From Nitrosomonadales bacterium (GTDB lineage Bacteria > Pseudomonadota > Gammaproteobacteria > Burkholderiales > Gallionellaceae), in assembly GCA_016721605.1 (NCBI GenBank), contig JADKHS010000002.1, forward strand, positions 1 through 64,000: a DNA stretch of 64,000 bases, in the 5' to 3' direction. Made by a program: the position numbers and the translations under genes. Shown here in pieces: positions 49,463 through 60,706 of this stretch (positions are counted from its first letter, which is position 1; every line of letters begins with the position of its first letter). The notes under the pieces were generated by a model that saw nothing but the letters and a program-made list of their open reading frames with translations, was not told the origin of the DNA and made no database searches.

Positions 49463-51781
49463 ATGAAAAACAGACTAAACTTTACTTTTCTTACACGGAT
49501 AAAATTGTGGCAAAAATTCCTACTTCTGGGTGCCGTTGCGCTACCCGCTGCCGGAGTCCCTGCCTATCTGTTCTTGACGCAGACCATCTCCGCCATCCAA
49601 ACCGCCAAGCTCGAAGCTAGTGGTATTGCCCCAGCGGCAAAGCTACTTAAAGTAATCCAGAATACCCAACAACATCGCGGCTTATCCGCCGCTTTCATCG
49701 GTGGCAATGCTTCCGTTGCCGCAGATCGCGCCGCTAAGGAAACGGAGGTTGCCCAGGCCATCAGCACCTTTGACGCATACATGAAAGATAATAACAATAC
49801 CAAACAGGCCGAGGCGTGGGACAAGATAAAAACCGATTGGACACGAATCGCAGCCGAGACCGCGGGCCAACGCACGGACACGCGCAAATCATTTACTGAC
49901 CACTCTGCACTGGTCGCTACCGAACTAGCCCTGCTTGATCTTCTTATGGATCATTACAAGCTTTCATTCGAATCAGATACCGCGACACACTTCTTGATCC
50001 AAGCCACGCTATCAGACCTGCCCCGAGTATCTGAGACATTGGGGCAGGCACGGGCTTTTGGGGTTGCACGTCTCGCGGAAGCCGAACGCTTAACCATCGC
50101 CCAAAACTCTGGTATTGAACTAGGCAAAGAAACGCTCACCTTGACCGACCGCGCAACGATGGCAACTCTAATCTCGTCATTAATTGCCAAAACCAATCAA
50201 GCGACTAACCAGCTAGGCAAAGCACAGGCTGAAGAGGCGCGGATTAAAGATCAAATTGCAGGTAGAGACCAAGCCGCTGAAGAACAAATCAAGCACCTTG
50301 CCGACCTGGCCGCCGCAGAAATCAGCAATGCGCAGCGGCTCCAATTTAGCTCCGCAGAGTATGTCAAGCAATTCACGAGTGGCATCAATTATCAGTTCAA
50401 ATTAATCGATATCGCGATGGTAGCGCTGAACAACGAATTGCAATTCAAAGTTACAAACCTGCTCAACCGTTCATTAATCCTATCGGGCGTGGTAATCGCC
50501 TTTATCATATTTGCGGCGCTTCTCGCCTTGCTGATCACGCGAAATGTCACCGACACAGTGCGTTTATTGCAGCTATCCGTCGAGAAGGTACGTGGCGGAG
50601 ATAACACCGCACTAAACTCGATTGAGGCAAAGGACGAGGTCGGTGATTTAGGACGGACGGTAAATCAACTGCTAGAAGAACGCATGGCTGCACAACGCAA
50701 AGCTGAAGCAGAAACCGAAGCACTCAACGACTCGGTAATCTCACTCCTGCAAACAATGCAGAAACTCTCGGAGAAAAATCTCACGGTCAAAGCGCCTGTC
50801 ACACAAGACATTGTGGGTACAGTATCTGATGCAGTAAATCAGCATACGGAGGAGACGAGCAAAGTGCTTTATCGGGTGATGCAAATCGCCAGCCAGGTAG
50901 AAAATTCATCGGTCAAATTGAAAGGGCAGGCAGATCAAGTGCAAGCGACAGCTGCAGTAGAACGGCAAGGCGTCGAAGAAATGATCCGCGAGCTCGCCAC
51001 TTCAACCGAAGCCATGAACAATGTGGCGCAGCTCACCGCAAAATCCCACATTGCGTCCGGCGATGCGACCCGTTCAACCCTCTCTGCGCTCAATGCCGTG
51101 ACCGGAACAATGAAGGGCATGAACTCCATCCGTGAAATGATTGCCGAAACCGAGAAACGAATTAAGCGCCTTGGCGAACGTTCGCAGGAAATCAGCGGCA
51201 TCGTGAATTTGATCAATACCATCGCGGAACGTACACATGTACTTGCATTAAATGCAAGTGTACAAGCCGCAGTTGCAGGCGATGCAGGCCGTGGTTTCGC
51301 GGTGGTAGCTGAGGAAGTACAACGTCTTGCCGAATCCTCACGTAACGCTACCGCGCAAATTGGCACGTTGGTGAATAACATTCAAATAGAGACGAACGAC
51401 ACTATCAATACAGTGAACAAAACAATCTCTCAAGTAGTGCAAGGAACTGAGTTCGCTGAAAAAGCCGGTGTTCAAATGGCAGAAACACAGAAGGCAACCG
51501 ACAATTTGGTGGAATTAGTGCTGCAGATCGCCGCCAGCCTGGAGGTACAGATCAAGAGCGCAGAAATTCTGCAAAACAGAGTCGAGGATATTGGCCGTAG
51601 TGCTGAGAAGACTGGAGAACAGATTACAACCCAGACAGCCGAAACTAACCTCCTCTCCAGATCTGCGGAGCAATTGGTAAAAACGGTGGGCGTATTCAAG
51701 CTACCTAATGCACAAGCTCTTGGATTGTCGATTATGCCAGAACGTACGAGCGTCATGCCCAAGCTCCAAGCGGTTAGTTAA
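49463..51781 (+). CDS. pilJ: PilJ-like methyl-accepting chemotaxis protein
   Basis: 772 residues. A first membrane segment at about residues 18-40 (LLLGAVALPAAGVPAYLFL), a long periplasmic sensor part with PilJ-like helices, a second segment at about 335-360 (SLILSGVVIAFIIFAALLALL), a HAMP-like region, and the cytoplasmic signalling hairpin with its tip THVLALNASVQAAVAGDAG and RGFAVVAEEVQRLAESS. The tip variant (NASVQAAVAGDAGRGF) is the PilJ form. In Pseudomonas PilJ senses pilin state or surface contact. GGAG precedes the ATG. Confidence 0.92.
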   Translation: MKNRLNFTFLTRIKLWQKFLLLGAVALPAAGVPAYLFLTQTISAIQTAKLEASGIAPAAKLLKVIQNTQQHRGLSAAFIGGNASVAADRAAKETEVAQAISTFDAYMKDNNNTKQAEAWDKIKTDWTRIAAETAGQRTDTRKSFTDHSALVATELALLDLLMDHYKLSFESDTATHFLIQATLSDLPRVSETLGQARAFGVARLAEAERLTIAQNSGIELGKETLTLTDRATMATLISSLIAKTNQATNQLGKAQAEEARIKDQIAGRDQAAEEQIKHLADLAAAEISNAQRLQFSSAEYVKQFTSGINYQFKLIDIAMVALNNELQFKVTNLLNRSLILSGVVIAFIIFAALLALLITRNVTDTVRLLQLSVEKVRGGDNTALNSIEAKDEVGDLGRTVNQLLEERMAAQRKAEAETEALNDSVISLLQTMQKLSEKNLTVKAPVTQDIVGTVSDAVNQHTEETSKVLYRVMQIASQVENSSVKLKGQADQVQATAAVERQGVEEMIRELATSTEAMNNVAQLTAKSHIASGDATRSTLSALNAVTGTMKGMNSIREMIAETEKRIKRLGERSQEISGIVNLINTIAERTHVLALNASVQAAVAGDAGRGFAVVAEEVQRLAESSRNATAQIGTLVNNIQIETNDTINTVNKTISQVVQGTEFAEKAGVQMAETQKATDNLVELVLQIAASLEVQIKSAEILQNRVEDIGRSAEKTGEQITTQTAETNLLSRSAEQLVKTVGVFKLPNAQALGLSIMPERTSVMPKLQAVS

Positions 51782-51839
51782 GCCTGCAATGACGGCGGTA
51801 CGCTTGTGCCGTCATGCTTCAACCTGAGGACCATAGATA

Positions 51840-54800
51840 ATGCAAATGAGCGATTTCATCGAAGCGCTACTAACCGAAATAAAAGAGGTGCGCGCCGATC
51901 TTGCTGGTTGGATCGCAACGATTTGTTCGGCTGTCCCCGAAGCCCCCACATTCGGCGACGCACTTGATCAATATGTCGGTCAAGTCGAACGTACAGCGTC
52001 AACTTGCGGAATGCTCGGACTGCGCGGCTTGGAGTCTTGTTGCGCTCAGGTACAGGAATGCCTGGTGGTCATTGTTGGGCTTAACGCGGAAGAGCGCGGC
52101 GCGGCGCAAGCCTTCTTCGATCTTTGGCCCGATCTTGTGCTCGCTTACCTCGCTGACATCACGAATTTCGAGTCGGCAGAGCACTTGGCAGAACATTTTT
52201 CCCTCCCCCCCTGTCCATCACCCGTAAATGCAGAGCGCAGCCTCGAACTCATTATCGAACTCACCGCCGAGCCGGTGCTAGCGGCGTATTTACGCGCTGA
52301 GGCGGAAGCCGAAGAGCTGGAACGTCCACGCGTAGCGACTGATGAGGACGTCTCCCTTGCCCTGCCGGACGATGTGGATCGGGGCGTGTATGAAGCGCTA
52401 TTGCAAGAAGCGCCAACGCAGGCCGCCGAGCTTTCAACCTACATCCGCAATATTGTGGACGGTCAAGCCACAGACGAAGATATGGCCGCAGCAAAGCGCA
52501 TTGCGCACTCGTTAAAAGGTTCGGCAAACATTGTCGGCATCCGGGGCATCGCGACGCTCGGACACCACACAGAAGATATCCTCGAATGGTTCGAACAGAA
52601 CCAGACACGCCCCCCGCTGACGCTTACCAATACACTGCTCGATGCGGCAGCGTGCCTGGAACAAATGATAGGCTCCCTGCTCGGCATCGAGGATGCCCCC
52701 ACACATACACAAGCGAAGGAAATATTGCAGTCTGTTCTTGATTGCGCAAGCCGGATTCACTCAGGAAGCATTGAGGATGAAGTCGATGCCGCCTCCCCTG
52801 TACATAGAGATCTCGACCTATTTTTCCCAGCACCAACTGAAAGCACTGATCTCGATGCAACGTTTGCCATTCAAATAAAATTCAATGATCTTAACTCGAC
52901 GCCCCCGATCCAAGCTGAAAATGCAGGTCTTGATGCGATGTTTCCGGCTTTGATTGAAGCTGCCCATCACAACGCAACGCCCCGGGCATTAACTGAAACC
53001 TTCAGGGAAGAAGAATCTTCTTTGCCTAGCAATGTGACCAACCAGACTCCAGTCGCTTCAACAATACGCGTCCCGGTTACAACCATGGACGAACTCTTCC
53101 GTCTTACTGGTGAGCTATCTGTAAAGATTGGGCAACTTACCGAGCAAGTGAAGCAGGCTCAGCAACGCACTAACGGCTTATTACGTCAGAATCTCAAGGT
53201 ACAGCAGCGAATTTTTGATCTGGAGAACCTGGTTGACATCCGCGGCCTCGCGAGTCTGCGCGACACGCCAATCTCCCACGGCGACCCCATATTTGATGCA
53301 CTGGAAATGGAACAGTACACCGAACTTCAGAGCAACACCCGCGCGCTGACAGAAGAAGCCGCTGACACACGGGAATTCAGCCGGCGCATTAAGGAAGACG
53401 TGGCACAGATGGGTGCCGTACTTCAACAAACGCAGCGGGTACAGCGCGACCTTCAATACATGGCCATGACCACTCGCATGAGTCCAGTGGGAAGCCTCGC
53501 CCCACGCCTGCACCGTAACATCCGCCAAACCTCGCAGCAAACAGGAAAAAAAGCAAAACTGATAATTGAAGGGGAAAATATCCTGATCGACGGAGACATG
53601 CTGAACAATCTCGTCGACCCGCTATTTCATATACTGCGAAATGCCATCGATCACGGTATTGAAACACCCGATGAACGTAGGTACTCCGGGAAACCGGAGG
53701 TGTCTACAATCCATCTTAAATTCTCCCGGCGCGGCCAAACGGTTACTGTGTGTTGCCGGGACGACGGACGCGGACTCAACTACGACGCGATCCGACACAA
53801 AGCGATTGAGCGCGGCTTGATGCAAGCTGGCCAAGATGTCTCCAAGGAAGAACTGTCACGCTTCATTCTGCTTCCTGGCTTTTCAACACGGGAACACACA
53901 AATGAAATATCGGGACGTGGCGTCGGACTCGACGTGGTGCGCGACCGTCTTCTTGTCATGAAAGGAATGGTTGAAGTACGGTCTGAATCCGGAAAAGGCT
54001 GCGAGTTTCTGCTGCGCTTCCAGGCGTCGCTCGTTGCCCAACACGCATTACTCATAGAATCCTCCACCCAGATTTTTGCGGTGCCAAGCTACGCGTTAGA
54101 TCAAGCATTACCACCCGCCGCAGGAGAATTCATATACATCGGCAGCGAAATAAACCTACGCTATCAAAAACGTACCTATCCGGTAAAGGCCCTGAATGCG
54201 CTGATCGGTTATGACAACGGCGTGATGACGCCAGAAATCATGAATTCGAAGTCGGTATTGCTGGTTCACGTCGACCTTGATATTCATGCGGTGCTGGTCG
54301 ACCGCATCGTTGATGGTCGCGACCTGATCCTCAAGGATCCGGGCCGGTATGTAAAGAAAATTCATGGCGTGGGCGGCACCGCAATTCTGGGTGATGGCAC
54401 CGTCGCACCGCTGCTCGATTTAGCCGAATTGCTACGCCTTCCCATGCCGCAATCGATAGAAGCTTCAGCCTCCATTACCACGGGCGACCATGAAACATCA
54501 ATGCGACGGGATATTCTCGTTGTAGATGATTCGCTTAGCGTACGTAAATCGCTAGTTCAACTCGTAAGTGACGCAGGATATAACGTGAAAGCAGCGAAAG
54601 ATGGATTAGAAGCAGTCGCACTCCTAAATGATTTTATACCCGGAGTGATACTCACCGACCTTGAAATGCCAAACATGAACGGGCTCGAGTTCACCTCACA
54701 CCTGCGCGCGCGCCCTGACACCCGTGAGCTGCCGGTAATCATGATCACTTCTCGCTCCATGGACAAACATCGTAAGCAGGCCGAGCTTGCTGGGGTTAGC

Positions 54801-54872
54801 ATATACATGACCAAACCCTACACCGACACCGACCTTCTCGGACACATCCACAGCGCGATTGGCGGGGTGTAA
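51840..54872 (+). CDS. chpA: ChpA/PilL-like CheA-type hybrid histidine kinase
   Basis: 1010 residues. After an N-terminal helical part, an Hpt domain has the phosphorylatable His223 in RIAHSLKGSAN. An unconserved linker (about 300-400) follows, then a dimerisation part and an HATPase domain (NAIDHGIE N-box, DDGRGLNYD, GRGVGLDVVRDRL). Next are a CheW-like domain (FAVPSYALDQAL to VAPLLDLAELL) and a C-terminal receiver (ILVVDDSLSVR, ILTDLEMPNMNG, TKPYTD). Pseudomonas ChpA has many more Hpt domains; this is the compact form. It would phosphorylate the two response regulators upstream. The stop overlaps the next start (TAATG). Confidence 0.92.
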   Translation: MQMSDFIEALLTEIKEVRADLAGWIATICSAVPEAPTFGDALDQYVGQVERTASTCGMLGLRGLESCCAQVQECLVVIVGLNAEERGAAQAFFDLWPDLVLAYLADITNFESAEHLAEHFSLPPCPSPVNAERSLELIIELTAEPVLAAYLRAEAEAEELERPRVATDEDVSLALPDDVDRGVYEALLQEAPTQAAELSTYIRNIVDGQATDEDMAAAKRIAHSLKGSANIVGIRGIATLGHHTEDILEWFEQNQTRPPLTLTNTLLDAAACLEQMIGSLLGIEDAPTHTQAKEILQSVLDCASRIHSGSIEDEVDAASPVHRDLDLFFPAPTESTDLDATFAIQIKFNDLNSTPPIQAENAGLDAMFPALIEAAHHNATPRALTETFREEESSLPSNVTNQTPVASTIRVPVTTMDELFRLTGELSVKIGQLTEQVKQAQQRTNGLLRQNLKVQQRIFDLENLVDIRGLASLRDTPISHGDPIFDALEMEQYTELQSNTRALTEEAADTREFSRRIKEDVAQMGAVLQQTQRVQRDLQYMAMTTRMSPVGSLAPRLHRNIRQTSQQTGKKAKLIIEGENILIDGDMLNNLVDPLFHILRNAIDHGIETPDERRYSGKPEVSTIHLKFSRRGQTVTVCCRDDGRGLNYDAIRHKAIERGLMQAGQDVSKEELSRFILLPGFSTREHTNEISGRGVGLDVVRDRLLVMKGMVEVRSESGKGCEFLLRFQASLVAQHALLIESSTQIFAVPSYALDQALPPAAGEFIYIGSEINLRYQKRTYPVKALNALIGYDNGVMTPEIMNSKSVLLVHVDLDIHAVLVDRIVDGRDLILKDPGRYVKKIHGVGGTAILGDGTVAPLLDLAELLRLPMPQSIEASASITTGDHETSMRRDILVVDDSLSVRKSLVQLVSDAGYNVKAAKDGLEAVALLNDFIPGVILTDLEMPNMNGLEFTSHLRARPDTRELPVIMITSRSMDKHRKQAELAGVSIYMTKPYTDTDLLGHIHSAIGGV

Positions 54873-55324
54873 TGAACACCACAGCAGCCGGGTACGCGTT
54901 GATCTGCTTTGACGGTCTGAATTTACTCATCGACCAGCACACGATCGTCTGCCTTAATGATATGGCCATGTTACAACACGGAAGTCATGAAGAAAAAACC
55001 AGCGAAGCCATTATTGAAGAGACGGCATGCAAAGTACATTCGCTAACTGCACACTTAACCGTAGCGGAGAAAATTAATACACGATGCCGATACATTGTCG
55101 TACTACAGGCAGATGGGCATCACTTCGGCATTACCGTGGACTCGGTACAATCGCTCCCCACCCAAAACCCAATACTACATTCTTTACCCACGTGCATGAG
55201 CATCTCTGGATCGCCAATCCAAACTTACGTACAGATTAAGGAAAATATCGCATTCTGTTGCGATGTCGGTACATTGTGGTGTTACATCAACTCCCCGGAG
55301 CGCAGGCATGAACTCAAGACATAA
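54872..55324 (+). CDS. CheW-like protein, ChpC-type
   Basis: 150 residues beginning at the overlap with chpA. A CheW-like fold is suggested by YALICFDGLNLLIDQHTIVCL at the start and YIVVLQADGHHFGITVDSVQSL in the middle, the two halves of a short CheW domain. The family fit is weaker than for PilI. It may be an adaptor that brings further receptors to the array, like ChpC. Confidence 0.6.
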   Translation: MNTTAAGYALICFDGLNLLIDQHTIVCLNDMAMLQHGSHEEKTSEAIIEETACKVHSLTAHLTVAEKINTRCRYIVVLQADGHHFGITVDSVQSLPTQNPILHSLPTCMSISGSPIQTYVQIKENIAFCCDVGTLWCYINSPERRHELKT

Positions 55325-55763
55325 CGCCGTTTTGTTCGAGTTCACGAGCGGCCGCCACGCAGCAATCGGTCTACACGAAGTTGCCGAACTCATCATGTCG
55401 CCAAACCTTGTACATGTACCGCTGGCTCCAGATTACTGTCATTCGCTTTGTATTTGGCAGGGCCGCGCCATTCCATTCATGGATTTGGCATCGCTCATCG
55501 GCCAACGTTCTCTGGAAAAAATTAGTCTTGCGCTGGTTGTCACGTATTTTGCCCGACCAAATGGCGAGCAACGATGGGGTGCCCTAGGTCTATCTGCCCA
55601 TTTTCGCATGGTGAGCGTCGAAGACGATGCAGCGTGCCTGCTACCCCAAGATTCGTCCGCATGGATATCTATCGCCCACTCCTGCTTCAAACTGGTGGAT
55701 GAAAACGTTCCCATTCTGAATCTAGATGCCCTGTTTGAGCATCGCCTAGAGTTGATTGCATAA
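55308..55763 (+). CDS. Second CheW-like adaptor (ChpC-type)
   Basis: 151 residues from the ATG at 55308 (MNSRHNAVLFEFTSG), which has GGAG 8 bases upstream and overlaps the previous gene by 17 bases; the longer frame from 55263 is less likely. CheW-like segments are IGLHEVAELIMSPNLVHVPL, CIWQGRAIPFMDLASLIG and WGALGLSAHF. It ends the chemosensory operon, converging on the pilE gene. Confidence 0.7.
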   Translation: MNSRHNAVLFEFTSGRHAAIGLHEVAELIMSPNLVHVPLAPDYCHSLCIWQGRAIPFMDLASLIGQRSLEKISLALVVTYFARPNGEQRWGALGLSAHFRMVSVEDDAACLLPQDSSAWISIAHSCFKLVDENVPILNLDALFEHRLELIA

Positions 55764-55948
55764 TCAATTTTTAATTACTCGATAGGCCAATAAACAAAAC
55801 GATACTTAAATTTATTATCAAAGCCAGGGAGATGCACCATGCTGCTGAAGTCGAGTGAGCAATCATGATGAAAGAACAACACTATCCAAATATGCCCGGT
55901 AAAATCACACGCTGGAATTGACCCGCTTATTTGCCCTGACCAATGACA

Positions 55949-56413
55949 TTATCGATTCCAGCAGCTTGCAATATCACCGCCAGCACCTTGTACTCCCGTA
56001 TTCGTCAGCGTAAGCGTTCCGCATATATCTCCGGCCATTGAACCCACTGGCACAGCCCGAAGGGTAAACGTAGCGTCTGCCACTGCCTGAAGTGAAATGT
56101 TGTACTGTACAACAGCGCCAGTCCTGGGTGATTGAGTAAGCGGTAATGCAACGTCCACATCATCCCCCCCTGCATTTGCAATACCATCTGCCCCGACAGT
56201 CGCATCATATTGATTATTGACCGTATAAAATCGCTCCATAAATTGAGCATTTTCAAAAAGTATTGCTTTGGCTACTGCCCGGTTTGATTGCCTCACATGA
56301 TTCTGGTAAGAAGGCAAAGCAACGGCTACCACAATGCCAATGATGACAACTGCAACCATAAGCTCAACCAGCGTAAAGCCCTTTAGTTTTTTTAAATCCG
56401 CCGTAATTTTCAT
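55949..56413 (-). CDS. pilE: Type IV minor pilin PilE-like
   Basis: 154 residues. The leader KKLKG^FTLVE has Glu5, and the hydrophobic helix is LMVAVVIIGIVVAVALPSYQ. The C-terminal half has DICGTLTLTNTGVQGAGGD and a final Cys, the typical PilE end. It is the last gene of the leftward minor pilin operon, 178 bases after pilY1. Minor pilins prime fibre assembly and place PilY1 at the tip. Confidence 0.92.
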   Translation of the reverse strand: MKITADLKKLKGFTLVELMVAVVIIGIVVAVALPSYQNHVRQSNRAVAKAILFENAQFMERFYTVNNQYDATVGADGIANAGGDDVDVALPLTQSPRTGAVVQYNISLQAVADATFTLRAVPVGSMAGDICGTLTLTNTGVQGAGGDIASCWNR

Positions 56414-56591
56414 AATATTGTTTATTCAGCCATGACCCATATTTTTCCGTCATTCAGTTTGGCAAAATTGCATGGCAACCCTACCTTCAACCCTTATAGC
56501 TACGCCCTATGCATGTTAAATACTTTTCCCCTGAAAATATTCAAGTAAAAATTTTTACAACTTATCGCCCTGGCTACACTTAAAAATACGT

Positions 56592-59500
56592 TTAACGAAC
56601 AAGTTCTCGCCATGTAATCCGGCCACGTAATCCTGCAGGACCTTTAGTAGCTGGCGTTTTCACTAGCGAACCATCAGCTGTGGACGATATTAATACATCA
56701 TCCATTGCCCCCCTGATCCGCGTTACACCACCCACCGCAAATCCAATTTCTATACCTGCAGACAATCCATCATTTTGGGCAACAACCCCATTTCTGTTAG
56801 TATCAAAAGTTGGAATAGAAAGCATTCCTCCCGTCAAGAAATCCACCTCATTTACAAATCCCTTGCCGCCAAAATCACAGGGGGAGACCGATGGGACGAT
56901 GGTAGTAAATGCTAAAATACCATTCTCCAGAGTAGGAACGCCCGTCAACCTTTCCCCAGAAACAGGCAGGTCAAAATACCAACCTTTTACAGTAGAAGAA
57001 TAAGGCACCAGATTCTGTGTGGCGGTTCTAGCCGTAGCGTTTGTCACAACTTGCTGGACTAAATTTGTCGATATGACCGACGTAGTCAGGTTATAGTCCC
57101 ATACCCCATACATGGTCTGTGTACTTGTCGTTGTAGTATCCCTGTTTCAAGGTATTTTCCAGTGCCGAACATAACCAATAGACCCCCTTTAGGGTGAAAA
57201 GTCACGACCGGTGGCGAAGTGACCGGTTTACTAGTGCCGGACACAAAAAGTGGCGCGCCACTTAAAGCCACATTCCAACTGGCGGGGGTAGCAGAAGCGA
57301 CATCAAATTTCCACAGATTACCCTTGATGTCGCCTGCGTAGATCACATCAATCAAACCATTTCCATCAATATCGAATGGCATGGGCGTGGAAAGGCCATT
57401 ACCTGTACCCGCATCAGCGACTAGCTTGATATAATCTGTACCAATTGTCCAAGTGCCATCTTCACCACCGGTAATAAATAAGACATAAAGTACTGCTTTA
57501 CCGCCAGCGCTGCTATAACCATTACCTATCACCACAGCCCATTTATGGTTTTCCATCTGTACAATCTGGCTGGATTGGCTGGTAAAAGGATTAATCGGTG
57601 GAAGATTATGGCTGTAACCCATATCTGCATCATCGACATTAGTAAATTCCCAAAGTAACAAATCAGCTGCATTTGCTGCGGTAAAACCAGCCGGATCTGT
57701 TATATCCAAGGCATAGTAACCTTGCCCACCCCCATTTAAACTGCCCACGAGAACGCTTTTCCATCTGGGCGTTGCACCCACATAAGCATCCGCCACCATG
57801 GGAGAACCATCCACAAAATAGCGATGATTGGCATTGTAATCCTTGTCGCTCAACCTATTCAGATTCGCATAAACCATGCTAGGCACATAAGCAATGAGCT
57901 CTTTACCTTCATCAGCTGCCGTACAGCCTGATGTTACGCCCTCAATACAGGCATTAAAACCATGCAGCATGCCGTCATTTGCCCCCACATAAACTACTGG
58001 TTTTCGATTTTTGTAGCTGGTTCGAAATGCAGCATAGCCCGCATAATCCACATCAGAATGCCCTGCATTGGGACGGCCTACATAAAATGGCCCCGAATTG
58101 ACAATATCCCCCAATTTGCTGGCCGGACGACTACGGAATTTGTTTATCACGTTTGCACTGGCACAGCTAAAAGTTCCACTGCCCTCATTAACCGCAACGC
58201 CACGCAAATAGGCAACCCGTTCCAAACCACAGCTATCGACTGTGCCTGCAACATCTTTATCCAGCAGTACTTTTTGTGCCGTAGTCAAATTGGCATATTC
58301 AAACGATACGCCATCGCTACTACCCCTGGTTATAATAATACGGGCGGCAGGTGCAATTGTGTCCGACGCAAGCGAGACGGCCCCTGCATTCCACTCTACC
58401 GCTCCTAACGTACCCGCTGCATTAATAGGGATTGATAATAGCTGCCCGGTCCAATCCCCACTATTAAATTTGGCCTGGTATATCCGGCCATTGGTTATCA
58501 ATGAATTCGAATTGGCCGCCACAGCCGAAGCAGAACCTGTGCGTGCCACAATAGTTGTCAAGGCATTGGTCAAAGCATTAGCAAAGATAGTCGGGTCAGC
58601 GGCACTAAAAAAAGCGCCCCGGCTATTAACAGCGGCATGCCAGAGATCATCTATCTTGGCGGGGATGCTCGCGGTACCGGAAGGATCCGGCCATGTTTCC
58701 ACGCCTGACGGCAAATGCGTAAGACTCCCACTCACGCCCAACCCCACTGTAAAAGTCACCATATGTTGCCAGAATGCCGGATCGGCAGCATTGGTTGGAA
58801 CCTTGTTGAGCATATCGGTGCGTAAATCATTTTTCCAATAATGCATTGCCACATCGGCCAGGGTGTCACTGTAACTATCAGAATAAGGGAGCACAGGGGT
58901 ATAGGTATACGTTGGTGGTGTAGCCGGAGAGGAATGGTTGGTAATACTGGTGCCCGCCGTATTATCAGAGTTTCCTATCCCGGTAGGAAGACTGCCGTCA
59001 TTCCAATAACCATCTGTCATCAAAATATTGAAATTTTGGCGGCATACTTGCTGCGTACCCCCAGCCGTACCCGGTGTCTCTCCCCAAGGGCCTTTATCGT
59101 CTGTACGCTTAAAGTATTTTCCAACCCGATCTACCGCACTGAGTAGCGGCGTACCTGAAGCTGGGACAGCGTGTCCATAAAGATTAGTAAAAAAACTTGT
59201 TCTATCTGTACCTGTAAACTGCCTTACCCCACTTATCACTGCACTGTCTGATGTTATGCCATCGACAGTAGCAGACCCCGTATTGATGGCAGCAAAGCCT
59301 ACCCGCATGGTATTCCCCTGTGCAGAGAACGCCTTGCCAACACCCGCACGGGCTAACAATATCCGAGAACGATAATAGGTATACCAATTCGCAAAATTCT
59401 GGATTTCTTGAGTATATGTACACGTACCGGCCGTACAATCCTTCCGGCTTACACGGCCATGTCCAGTGTATGTCGGCGTCGTCGAACGAATTTCCTGCTT

Positions 59501-60100
59501 AGTATAGTTACTCCAAGTCCACCCGTCGCCGCCATTAAAATAAAAATAAACAGCTGGATAAAAAGTCTTACTTGACGATGAATAGCCACATCCTGAATAC
59601 GCCGAATTATTACAACTATCCCATCCGGCAGATTGCGTATTATCGACTGTCAGGTTGCGTGATCCTGCACCCGTTTTTACTGGGTTATGATATGCACCAG
59701 TTGGAACGGCATTTGGCATCAAGCTGCCATCTGAATTCGACCAAGGTTGATATGTAACCGCCGGATTATAATAAATTGGGTTAGTTTGTGGCGAACGCAT
59801 TCTTGCACTGTAGGAAAAACCGTCTTCAAACGTTGGCACATAATTTCCATAATCAGAGCCGCTGTTATATACGGAAGCAGCCCGTGGAAATAAAAAATAT
59901 GAATAGACTGATGCCTCCGGCATCATTTCCCAATGCATCGATCCAGAGTCATCCAGCGTAAACATCACATTAGGCGAGATATTTCCACCCAGAAAAAGAG
60001 GGTTATTGGAGAGCGGCGAGGCATGAACTGATCCAGCTAAACCAAGGGATAAATACACAATCCATTTTAATCCCATAGCGCATATCAAATTTTTTTTCAT
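56592..60100 (-). CDS. pilY1: PilY1-like pilus tip protein, one frameshift
   Basis: The start at 60100 (MKKNLICAMG, preceded by AGGAGA) gives a signal peptide ending GSVHAS; the 52 residues before it in the open frame are not real. The N-terminal part has a von Willebrand-like start with a metal-site motif DDSGSMHW. The C-terminal part has the PilY1 propeller (VVYVGANDGMLHGFNA, SVLVGSLNGGGQGYYALDIT, FDIDGNGLIDVIYAGDIKGNLWKFD), with DIDGNGLID as the calcium site. The frame breaks at 57140: one more G gives GDTTTTSTQTMYGVWDY and joins the last 174 residues. The full length is about 1169. It is an adhesin or mechanosensor at the pilus tip. Confidence 0.93.
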
Positions 60101-60131
60101 AATCCCAATCTCCTTTTTAACAGCCGGATAG

Positions 60132-60706
60132 CTATGGCCTGAATATTTCCTGCAACCAAACAACCGTACCAGGTCTTGTACCTTGCGCACGCACGGTGAC
60201 CCGGTAGTAATAACTGAAGTTACTACTACCTGGCGGCGTTTTTTTGATACCCTCAATCAGGTAGGTGGGTGCGGGTAAGCCCACTGGTAAAGCAGGCGCC
60301 GTAAAATCGACGCCATCGACTCTAAACACTGTGCCGGGAATATAAGCAAGGGGGCAATTTGGAGTGCACATAGCTATAACTGATTCAATGGGGGGCGCAG
60401 ATTGATTTTGGCCGTAATAACAATACCACCGGTACACGCTACATCAAAACCAGTTATGCCATCTATCGAGCTGGGCGTATTGGTTGCAGGATCATTATCA
60501 CGGATATGCTGTTCGGCATAACGCAGTCCCATTTCTGCCGCCTGTGACGCAAGATTGCGGTCACGCATATTGCCTGACATGAGCTCTTCCAAATTCGCCA
60601 TCTTTATGGCGGTAATACCGAGCAAGGTTAGTACTACCAGTAAAACCATAGCGGTAACGAATACTGCACCGTGTTGTTTTCGTAGCACGCAAAAGCTTAT
60701 ATTCAT
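60132..60706 (-). CDS. pilX: Type IV minor pilin PilX-like, one frameshift
   Basis: The start overlaps the pilW stop (ATGA). RKQHGAVFVTAMVLLVVLTLLG is the PilX-type N-terminal helix, followed by LASQAAEMGLRYAEQ, a PilX signature. The first frame ends LRPPLNQL; restoring one G at 60426 continues CTGGYCYYGQNQSAPPIES and runs to 60132 with a normal end (YYYRVTVRAQGTRPGTVVWLQE). It is about 191 residues. It lies 31 bases before the pilY1 start. Confidence 0.9.
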
